Positions 1 through 5,715 of a stretch of 10,352 bases of DNA are shown here, one piece after another. Position numbers and translations under genes: made by a program. This stretch comes from an uncultured Janibacter sp. (GTDB lineage Bacteria > Actinomycetota > Actinomycetes > Actinomycetales > Dermatophilaceae): assembly GCA_946222495.1 (NCBI GenBank), contig CAMICF010000096.1:1-10352 (forward strand), written 5' to 3'. The notes under the pieces are model-generated. The model did no database searches, had not been told where the DNA came from, and worked only from the letters and a program-made list of their open reading frames with translations. Numbering within the stretch: position 1 is the stretch's first letter; each line of letters starts with the position of its first letter.

Positions 1-24
1 GCCTCATGTCGTGCCGGTGTGCGG

Positions 25-1419
25 TCAGAGGTGGTTGGGCGCCTCGACGAGCACCGAGCGCAGGCGCTGCTCGATGTCGTCGAACTCGGTCTGGCCGATC
101 GTCAGCGGGGGCGCGAGCTGCACGACGGGGTCGCCGCGGTCGTCGGCGCGGCAGTACAGGCCGGCGTCGAAGAGGGCCTTGGACAGGTACCCCCGAAGCA
201 TCGACTCGGACTCGGCCTCGGTGAAGGTCTCCCGGGTCGTCTTGTCCTTGACCAGCTCGATCCCGTAGAAGAAGCCCTCGCCGCGCACGTCGCCGACGAT
301 CGGCAGGTCGAGGAGCTGCTCCAGGGTCTTGCGGAAGGCGGGTCCCTGGGTCTTCACGTGCTCGTTGAGGCCCTCACGCTCGAAGATGTCGAGGTTGGCG
401 AGGGCGACCGCGGAGCTCACCGGGTGGCCGCCGAAGGTGTAGCCGTGGGTGAAGGAGGCCGTCCCCGTCTTGTACGGCTCGAAGAGGCGGTCGCTGGCGA
501 TCATCGCGCCGATGGGGGAGTAGCCGGAGGTCATCCCCTTCGCGCACGTGATGATGTCGGGCACGTAGCCGAAGTCCTCGCAGGCGAACATCGACCCGAT
601 CCGGCCGAAGGCGCAGATGACCTCGTCGGAGACGAGGAGGACGTCGTACTCGTCGCAGATCTCCCGGACCCGCTCGAAGTACCCGGGGGGCGGCGGGAAG
701 CAGCCGCCGGCATTTTGCACCGGCTCGAGGAAGACGGCCGCGACGGTGTCGGGGCCCTCGAACTCGATCGCCTCGGCGATGCGGTCGGCGGCCCAGCGGC
801 CGAAGGCCTTCGGGTCGTCGCGCAGGTCCTCGGCGGCCCGGTAGATGTTGGTGTTGGGGACCTTGTGCGCACCGGGCACGAGCGGCTCGAAGTCCTCCTT
901 GAGCGGCGGGAGGCCGGTGATGGACAGGGCCCCGTGCGGGGTGCCGTGGTACGCGATCGAGCGCGAGATGACCTTGTGCTTCCTGGGCTTGCCGGTGAGC
1001 TTGAAGTACTGCTTGGCCAGCTTCCACGCGGACTCGACGGCCTCACCGCCACCCGTGGTGAAGAAGACGCGGTTGAGGTCGCCGGGCGCACCCTGGGCGA
1101 GCCGCTCGGCGAGCTCGATCGCGGCCGGGTGGGCGTAGGACCAGATGGGGAAGAAGGCGAGCTTCTCGGCCTGCTTCAGCGCCGTCTCGGCGAGCTCCTG
1201 GCGGCCGTGGCCGACCTGCACGACGAAGAGGCCCGACAGTCCGTCGATGTACTCGCGGCCGGTGCCGTCCCAGATCCTGTGGCCCTCGCCGCGGACGATC
1301 GTCGGGATGTGCCCGCCCTCCTCGTAGACGGAGTGGCGGGTGAAGTGCATCCACAGGTGGTCGCGTGCCGCCTGCTGCAGGTCCGTCCCGAGGGCGGTCG
1401 TGGTCGGCTGGTCGGTCAT
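25..1419 (-). CDS. Class III PLP-dependent aminotransferase, probable putrescine/omega-amine:pyruvate transaminase
   Basis: A 464-residue, full-length class III (ornithine/omega-amino acid) aminotransferase. It moves an amino group from a terminal amine to a keto acid, using pyridoxal phosphate in the cytosol. Visible signatures: TTGGGEAVESAWKLA (about 121-135, the PLP-phosphate loop), SDEVICAFGR (264-273) with Asp265 contacting the PLP ring nitrogen, TCAKGMTSGY with Schiff-base Lys294, and YTFGGHPVSSA (327-337). The start is the ATG at 1417-1419. It overlaps the TGA of the upstream Lrp-type gene (ATGA) and has GGGGGA four bases upstream; the longer open frame to 1545 lies inside the regulator gene and is not needed. 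The aminobutyraldehyde-type dehydrogenase diverging nearby suggests putrescine or another diamine as substrate, giving an aminoaldehyde. That substrate is inferred from context: beta-alanine:pyruvate and other omega-transaminases look very similar. Class assignment is secure; substrate is moderate. Confidence 0.93.
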   Translation of the reverse strand: MTDQPTTTALGTDLQQAARDHLWMHFTRHSVYEEGGHIPTIVRGEGHRIWDGTGREYIDGLSGLFVVQVGHGRQELAETALKQAEKLAFFPIWSYAHPAAIELAERLAQGAPGDLNRVFFTTGGGEAVESAWKLAKQYFKLTGKPRKHKVISRSIAYHGTPHGALSITGLPPLKEDFEPLVPGAHKVPNTNIYRAAEDLRDDPKAFGRWAADRIAEAIEFEGPDTVAAVFLEPVQNAGGCFPPPPGYFERVREICDEYDVLLVSDEVICAFGRIGSMFACEDFGYVPDIITCAKGMTSGYSPIGAMIASDRLFEPYKTGTASFTHGYTFGGHPVSSAVALANLDIFEREGLNEHVKTQGPAFRKTLEQLLDLPIVGDVRGEGFFYGIELVKDKTTRETFTEAESESMLRGYLSKALFDAGLYCRADDRGDPVVQLAPPLTIGQTEFDDIEQRLRSVLVEAPNHL

Positions 1420-1889
1420 CTGGTCCCCCAGTTGTAGTGCTGCTTGTTGAGCTTGAGATAGACGAAGGTCTCGGTGGCGCGCACCCCCGGCAGGGTGCGG
1501 ACGCGGTTGGTGATGAGGGCGAGCAGGTCGTCGTCGTCCTCGCACACGACCTCGGCGAGGATGTCGAAGCTCCCCGCCGTGGTCACGACGTAGGACACCT
1601 CCTCGAGCTCGGCGAGGGCGTCGCCGACCGGGCCGAGGTCCCCGTCGACGGAGATCCCGATCATCGCCTGCCGGCGGAAGCCGACCTGGAGCGGATCGGT
1701 GACGGCGACGATCTGCATGACGTCGGCGTCGAGGAGGCGTTGCACGCGCTGACGGACCGCGGCCTCGGAGAGCCCGATGGCGCGGCCGATGGCGGCATAG
1801 GACTGACGGCCGTCCTCCTGCAGGTGATCGATGATCTGCTTGCTCACCCGGTCGAGGCGGCCGGCGTCGCGCGGGGTCGGCTCGGTCAC
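1416..1889 (-). CDS. Lrp/AsnC family transcriptional regulator
   Basis: A 157-residue regulator, the normal length for Lrp/AsnC proteins. The N-terminal winged helix-turn-helix lies at about 11-58, with recognition-helix region GLSEAAVRQRVQRLLDAD (39-56). The C-terminal RAM ligand-binding domain spans about 73-147; it includes TTAGSFDILAEVVCEDDDD (103-121), the usual glycine-turn and acidic stretch, and FVYLKLNK near the end. The GTG at 1887-1889 is chosen because it gives the family length. An open frame continues to 2036 but would add 49 non-family residues running into the divergent promoter region. No good Shine-Dalgarno sequence precedes the GTG, so the mRNA may be leaderless or the start slightly off. 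Its stop overlaps the aminotransferase start by 4 bp, so the two are co-transcribed and probably translationally coupled. By analogy with local Lrp regulators it probably senses an amine or amino acid and controls its own operon and the divergent dehydrogenase. Confidence 0.92.
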   Translation of the reverse strand: MTEPTPRDAGRLDRVSKQIIDHLQEDGRQSYAAIGRAIGLSEAAVRQRVQRLLDADVMQIVAVTDPLQVGFRRQAMIGISVDGDLGPVGDALAELEEVSYVVTTAGSFDILAEVVCEDDDDLLALITNRVRTLPGVRATETFVYLKLNKQHYNWGTR

Positions 1890-1987
1890 CCGCTCATCGT
1901 GGCCCCAACCCGGGACGCAGCGCAAACCCGCTCGGCGACGGATCGAGCGGCGTGACGTGCCATTGGCTGCGGATTCGGGATCAAAGG

Positions 1988-1999
1988 AGTGCTGGCACT
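1988..1999. promoter_or_regulatory. Palindrome in divergent promoter region, candidate Lrp-type operator
   Basis: The 12-mer AGTGCTGGCACT is a perfect inverted repeat: arms AGTGC and GCACT with a 2-bp centre. It sits in the 179-bp region between the divergent regulator and dehydrogenase genes, roughly 40 bp upstream of the expected dehydrogenase transcription start. Position and symmetry fit a binding site for a dimeric regulator such as the adjacent Lrp/AsnC protein. The link to that protein is inference, and only one clear copy is present. Confidence 0.4.
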
Positions 2000-2021
2000 G
2001 TTGGGATCCGCCGTTCGGGGT

Positions 2022-2027
2022 TATGGT
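2022..2027 (+). promoter_or_regulatory. Candidate -10 element of the dehydrogenase promoter
   Basis: TATGGT fits the TANNNT actinobacterial sigma70-type -10 pattern and stands out in GC-rich surroundings. Possible -35 hexamers are CTGTTG (1998-2003, 18-bp spacer) or TTGGGA (2001-2006, 15-bp spacer); neither is strong. A start near 2034 would leave a leader of about 35 nt containing the ribosome binding site. For the opposite direction (the Lrp-type gene) I found no convincing promoter. Confidence 0.4.
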
Positions 2028-2053
2028 CGAGATCACACCCGCACCGCTCTTCT

Positions 2054-2060
2054 GGAAGGA
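2054..2060 (+). promoter_or_regulatory. Ribosome binding site fixing the dehydrogenase start
   Basis: GGAAGGA lies 8 nt upstream of the GTG at 2069. It favours that GTG over the 39-codon longer open frame beginning at 1952, whose extra residues do not resemble an aldehyde dehydrogenase N-terminus. Confidence 0.75.
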
Positions 2061-2068
2061 CCACAGTC

Positions 2069-3514
2069 GTGACAGAGCCCCGCACCCTCCGCAACTTCGT
2101 CGGGGGGGAGTACGTCGACTCCACGTCCGACGAGCGCCTCGACATCACCGACCCCTCGACCGGCCAGGTCGTGGCGACGGCCCCGATCAGCACCGCCGAG
2201 GACCTCGACCGCGCCTACGCCTCGGCCTCGACGGCCTTCGAGGAGTGGGGGGCCACCACCCCGGGCGAGCGCCAGACGGCGCTACTCCGCTTCGCGGACG
2301 CCATCGAGGCCCGCGCCGAGGAGTTCATCCACCTCGAGGCGCAGAACACGGGCAAGCCCTTCGCGCTGACCGCCTCCGAGGAGATCCCGGTCATGTGCGA
2401 CCAGCTGCGCTTCTTCGCCGGCGCAGCCCGCATCCTCGAGGGCAAGTCCGCCGGCGAGTACATGAAGGGGCTGGAGAGCTGGGTCCGTCGCGAGCCGATC
2501 GGTGTCGTCGGTCAGGTCACCCCGTGGAACTACCCGATGATGATGGCGGCGTGGAAGATCGGCCCGGCGCTCGCCGCCGGCAACTCGATCGTCCTCAAGC
2601 CGAGCGACACGACCCCCGAGACGACCCTGCTCATGGCCGAGGTCGCCGCAGAGTTCTTCCCGGCCGGCACCTTCAACGTGCTCGCCGGTGACCGGGGGAC
2701 CGGTCGCGCCCTCGTCGAGCACCCGACTCCCTCGCTCGTCGCGATCACCGGCTCCGTCCGTGCCGGCCTCGAGGTCGCGGCGTCGGCCGCCACGGACCTC
2801 AAGCGGGCGCACCTCGAGCTCGGTGGCAAGGCGCCGGTCGTGGTCTTCGACGACGCCGACATCGAGGCGGCCGTCGCCGGGATCGGCGAGGCCGGGTACT
2901 TCAACGCCGGCCAGGACTGCACCGCGGCCACCCGCGTGCTCGCGGCGCCCGGCATCCACGACGAGTTCGTCGCGGCGCTGGCCGAGTTCGCCCGGAAGGA
3001 CGCCAAGGTCGGTCGGCCCGACGACGAGGACGCCCTCCTCGGCCCGGTGAACAACGCCCAGCAGCTCGACAAGGTCACCGGCTTCCTCGACCGGCTGCCC
3101 GACCACGCCAACCTCGCCGCCGGCGGCACCCGCCTCACCGAGATGGGCGAGGGGTACTACCTCTCGCCCGCCGTCGTCTCGGGCCTGCGGCAGGAGGACG
3201 AGGCGATCCAGCAGGAGATCTTCGGGCCGGTCATCACGGTGCAGAAGTTCAGCGAGGAGGACCAGGCCGTGGTCTGGGCCAACGGCGTCGAGTACGGCCT
3301 CGCGTCCTCGGTCTGGACGAAGGACTTCGGCCGGGCCATGCGGATGAGTCGGCGACTCGACTTCGGCTGCGTCTGGATCAACACCCACATCCCGCTCGTG
3401 GCCGAGATGCCGCACGGCGGCTTCAAGAAGTCCGGCTACGGCAAGGACCTGTCGATGTACGGGTTCGAGGACTACACGCGCGTCAAGCACATCATGGCCA
3501 ACATCGAGAGCTGA
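2069..3514 (+). CDS. Gamma-aminobutyraldehyde dehydrogenase-type NAD(P)+ aldehyde dehydrogenase
   Basis: A 481-residue member of the aldehyde dehydrogenase superfamily, full length for the group. Members of this branch oxidise 4-aminobutanal to GABA, the step after putrescine transamination, in the cytosol. Motifs in order: TPWNYP with oxyanion-hole Asn154; KPSD with cofactor-binding Lys177; ITGSVRAG (227-233 region) in the Rossmann fold; LELGGKAP (249-256) with general-base Glu250; FNAGQDCTAATR with catalytic Cys284; EIFGPV (383-388), where the Glu binds the nicotinamide ribose; and MPHGGFKKSGYGKD near the C-terminus. The GTG start is fixed by a good ribosome binding site. It diverges from the Lrp-aminotransferase operon, which supports a shared pathway and joint control. 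The branch is recognised from overall resemblance to PatD/YdcW-like proteins; betaine-aldehyde or other aminoaldehyde dehydrogenase activity cannot be excluded. Confidence 0.93.
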   Translation: MTEPRTLRNFVGGEYVDSTSDERLDITDPSTGQVVATAPISTAEDLDRAYASASTAFEEWGATTPGERQTALLRFADAIEARAEEFIHLEAQNTGKPFALTASEEIPVMCDQLRFFAGAARILEGKSAGEYMKGLESWVRREPIGVVGQVTPWNYPMMMAAWKIGPALAAGNSIVLKPSDTTPETTLLMAEVAAEFFPAGTFNVLAGDRGTGRALVEHPTPSLVAITGSVRAGLEVAASAATDLKRAHLELGGKAPVVVFDDADIEAAVAGIGEAGYFNAGQDCTAATRVLAAPGIHDEFVAALAEFARKDAKVGRPDDEDALLGPVNNAQQLDKVTGFLDRLPDHANLAAGGTRLTEMGEGYYLSPAVVSGLRQEDEAIQQEIFGPVITVQKFSEEDQAVVWANGVEYGLASSVWTKDFGRAMRMSRRLDFGCVWINTHIPLVAEMPHGGFKKSGYGKDLSMYGFEDYTRVKHIMANIES

Positions 3515-3516
3515 CC

Positions 3517-3537
3517 GGTCGACGGATCCCGTCGGCC
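3517..3537. terminator. Strong hairpin directly after the dehydrogenase stop codon
   Basis: Arms GGTCGACGG and CCGTCGGCC pair over 9 bp (one G-U) around a 3-nt ATC loop, starting 2 nt after the dehydrogenase TGA. No T-tract follows on either strand. It therefore resembles the U-less hairpins seen at actinobacterial operon ends rather than a classical intrinsic terminator. It lies in an 82-bp convergent gap and may serve both directions. Confidence 0.5.
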
Positions 3538-3558
3538 ACCGTGGCGTGTCCGTGCCGC

Positions 3559-3582
3559 GCGCGCCTCGGGGAGGAGGCGTGC
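3559..3582. terminator. Second hairpin in the convergent intergenic region
   Basis: Arms GCGCGCCTC and GAGGCGTGC form a 9-bp stem (one G-U) with loop GGGGAG. It sits 14 nt beyond the PAP2 gene's stop when read from the minus strand, so it probably ends that transcript and backs up the hairpin at 3517-3537. There is no T-tract. Confidence 0.45.
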
Positions 3583-3596
3583 CGGCGCGGGCGACC

Positions 3597-4538
3597 TCAG
3601 CGCTTGCCGGTGGTCTGCAGCTGGCGCGTTCGCGGTGCGGACCGCTCGCGCAGGGCGACGGAGACGCTCGCCGGTCGGCGCCACGGGGCGCCGATGCTGC
3701 TCGGGACGTGGGCGGCCTGCCGTGTCCCGGCCTCGTGGAGGCGCACCGTGGTGGCGCCTCGGGCGAACCCGGGCCGGCGGGCCGGCGGACGCGCCGGGGT
3801 CGGCACGGGAGAGGGCGCAGGGGCCTGCGAGGCGGGTGCGGGCGCTGCCACGGGCGCCGACGGGAGCCGGAGGCCGAGGATCGTCCCGCCCGCGGCGAGG
3901 TGGCGGTCGACGTCGACGATGAGCCGGAGCAGGAGACCGCCGGCGAGGACGCCACCGAGGAGGTCCGTCGGCCAGTGGTACCCGAGGTAGTAGGCGACGA
4001 CGAGCGCGTGGACGGTGATGAGGGCGACGGCCCAGTTCAGCCGCCGACGGATGCGCAGGTCCGGCCCCGCGTAGGTGTGCACGAGGTAGGCGGCCGCGCC
4101 GTAGATGAGGATGGCCTCGGCCGCGTGGCCCGAGGGGTAGGCGATGCCGTACCAGCCGTGCTCGAAGGCTCCGCCCTTCCAGAAGTAACCCTCGCCCGCG
4201 GACGGTGCGGTGCGGCCGAGCAGCACCTTCATGCCGCCGACCCCGCCGTAGAAGGCGACCTCGGCCGCGACGACGATGGCCAGGGGGTGCCAGGTCCGAC
4301 GCTTCCACGCGATGTAGAGCGCGACGGCGACGAGGGCGGGGAGGCAGACGGCCTGCCCCGCGACCGCGTTGGGCACGGAGTCGAGGAACTCGGCCCAGTT
4401 GGGCGTGTACTTCTTCGCGTGATAGCCCTGCAGGGCGGCGTCCAGGGGCTGGAGCGGCCCGGCTGCGAGAGCGGTCACGAGGACGAGCGCACCGGCGAGG
4501 ACGGGTGCGCTGGTCAGGCGCGGGAGGTTCTGGGCCAC
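3597..4538 (-). CDS. Divergent PAP2-superfamily membrane phosphatase-like protein with basic Pro/Ala-rich tail
   Basis: A 313-residue integral membrane protein of the PAP2 (type 2 phosphatidic acid phosphatase) superfamily, which typically dephosphorylates lipid phosphates or pyrophosphates at the membrane. Likely membrane segments: about 10-28, 58-78, 84-102, 138-153, 168-186 and 193-209. The motifs are recognisable but altered. Motif 1 reads KVLLGRTAP (104-112), so the Arg of KX6RP is Ala111. Motif 2, YPSGH, is intact with His138. Motif 3 reads VAYYLGYHWPTD (181-192), keeping nucleophile His188 and Asp192 but with Val-Ala in place of the usual Ser-Arg. Residues from about 222 to the end are rich in Pro, Ala and Arg, and look disordered. 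The start is a GTG without a clear Shine-Dalgarno sequence. Separated by 88 bp from the upstream aldolase gene, it may have its own promoter. Family membership is confident; substrate and activity are unknown. Confidence 0.88.
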   Translation of the reverse strand: MAQNLPRLTSAPVLAGALVLVTALAAGPLQPLDAALQGYHAKKYTPNWAEFLDSVPNAVAGQAVCLPALVAVALYIAWKRRTWHPLAIVVAAEVAFYGGVGGMKVLLGRTAPSAGEGYFWKGGAFEHGWYGIAYPSGHAAEAILIYGAAAYLVHTYAGPDLRIRRRLNWAVALITVHALVVAYYLGYHWPTDLLGGVLAGGLLLRLIVDVDRHLAAGGTILGLRLPSAPVAAPAPASQAPAPSPVPTPARPPARRPGFARGATTVRLHEAGTRQAAHVPSSIGAPWRRPASVSVALRERSAPRTRQLQTTGKR

Positions 4539-4556
4539 ACTGCAGGTCTAACGGAC

Positions 4557-4574
4557 ATTCCTGACCATTTCCTG
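4557..4574 (-). promoter_or_regulatory. 7-4-7 direct repeat upstream of the PAP2-like gene
   Basis: On the minus strand CAGGAAA and CAGGAAT (6 of 7 identical) are separated by TGGT, giving an 11-bp period. They lie 19-36 nt upstream of the GTG at 4538. OmpR/PhoB-type response regulators typically bind tandem 7-bp half-sites with this spacing. The repeat is short, so chance is a real alternative. Confidence 0.25.
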
Positions 4575-4626
4575 TACGACACGCAAACATGTGAGCGATG
4601 GCACACGGCGGGTCGGTCAGGAGGGG

Positions 4627-5715
4627 TCAGGCAGGGGCGAGCTCCGCGCGGACGGCCGCCGCGAAGGTGTCGACATCGGTCTCGGTCGTGTCCCACGAGC
4701 ACATCCACCGGACCTGGCCGGTCGTCTCGTCCCAGAAGTAGAAACGGAAGCGCTCCATGAGCCGCTCGCTGACCTCGCGGGGCAGGATCGGGAAGACCGC
4801 GTTGGCCTCGACGTCGGTGACGAGACGGACCCCGTCGATGTCGGCGACGGCGTCGGCGAGGCGTCGGGCCATGGCATTGGCCCGCTCCGCGTTGCGCCGC
4901 CAGAGGTCACCCTCGAAGAGGGCGAGGAGCTGGGCCGAGACGAAGCGCATCTTGCTCGCCAGCTGCATCGACTGCTTCCGGAGGAAGGTCGCGCCCGCGA
5001 CCCGCTCGGGGGAGAGGACGACGACGGCCTCCGCGAGCATGGCGCCCCCCTTCGTCCCGCCGAGGGAGAGGATGTCGACGCCCGCGTCGGTGGTCAGCTC
5101 GCGCAGCCCGACGCCCAGGGCGGCGGCCGCGTTGCTGAGGCGGGAGCCGTCGAGGTGGAGGACCCAGCCGAGCTCGTGGACGAGATCGCCGATGGCCCTG
5201 ATCTCGGCGGCGGTGTAGACGGTGCCGACCTCGGTGGCGTTCGTGATCGACACGACCCCGATCTGGGCGAAGTGCTCGTCACCGACGCGGGCGGGGTAGC
5301 CGCGGATGATCTCGGGCGTCAGCTTGCCGTCCGCGGTGTCGATGACGTTGAGCTTGAGCCCGCCGACCCGCTCCGGTGCCGCCGCCTCGTCCGCGTGGAT
5401 GTGGGCGCTGCTCGTCGTGAGGACGGAGGCCCAGCGGGTCGTGGCCGCCTGCAGCGCAAGGACGTTGGCGCCGGTGCCGTTGAAGACCGGGTACACCTCG
5501 GCCCGGGTGCCGAAGACCTCGGAGAGGACCTCGGTCAGCCGCGCGGTGTACTCGTCCTCGCCGTAGGCCACCTGGTGGCCGCCGTTGGCCGCGACGATCG
5601 CCGCGAGCACCTCGGGGTGGATCCCGGCGTAGTTGTCGCTGGCGAAGCCCCGCGTGGACGGATCGTGGATCGGGGCGAAGGGGGCGGCGTCGGTCGTCGT
5701 GCTCGCGTCGGTCAC
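4627..5715 (-). CDS. Threonine-aldolase-like PLP-dependent enzyme (beta-eliminating lyase family)
   Basis: A 362-residue fold-type I PLP enzyme of the low-specificity threonine aldolase / beta-eliminating lyase family. Known members cleave L-threonine or allo-threonine to glycine and acetaldehyde, or related beta-hydroxy amino acids. Visible signatures: SDNYAGIHPEVLAAI (26-40), the usual N-terminal block; YPVFNGTGANVLAL (75-88), the PLP-phosphate region; HIHADEAAAPE (105-115); HLDGSRLSNAAAAL (187-200) with Asp189 for the PLP ring nitrogen; and LSLGGTKGG (217-224) with Schiff-base Lys222. Length is normal. The start is GTG 5713-5715, which overlaps the TGA of the upstream gene (GTGA), with GAGG about 8 nt upstream. 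A longer open frame in this register runs to 6411, but its extension lies inside the upstream gene and does not look like protein. The coupling suggests it acts with the upstream DUF6421-type protein. The actual substrate may differ from threonine. Confidence 0.9.
   Translation of the reverse strand: MTDASTTTDAAPFAPIHDPSTRGFASDNYAGIHPEVLAAIVAANGGHQVAYGEDEYTARLTEVLSEVFGTRAEVYPVFNGTGANVLALQAATTRWASVLTTSSAHIHADEAAAPERVGGLKLNVIDTADGKLTPEIIRGYPARVGDEHFAQIGVVSITNATEVGTVYTAAEIRAIGDLVHELGWVLHLDGSRLSNAAAALGVGLRELTTDAGVDILSLGGTKGGAMLAEAVVVLSPERVAGATFLRKQSMQLASKMRFVSAQLLALFEGDLWRRNAERANAMARRLADAVADIDGVRLVTDVEANAVFPILPREVSERLMERFRFYFWDETTGQVRWMCSWDTTETDVDTFAAAVRAELAPA

Noticed and set aside
19..1437. 472-codon plus-strand open frame opposite the aminotransferase
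   Set aside because: Low-complexity composition, no motifs, fully antisense to a clear class III aminotransferase.
1890..2036. Longer Lrp-type protein starting at 2036
   Set aside because: It would add 49 residues unlike the family and consume the divergent promoter region with its palindrome.
2282..3955. 557-codon minus-strand open frame opposite the aldehyde dehydrogenase
   Set aside because: Overlaps two real genes and the terminator region and has no recognisable domain; it is a GC-bias artefact.
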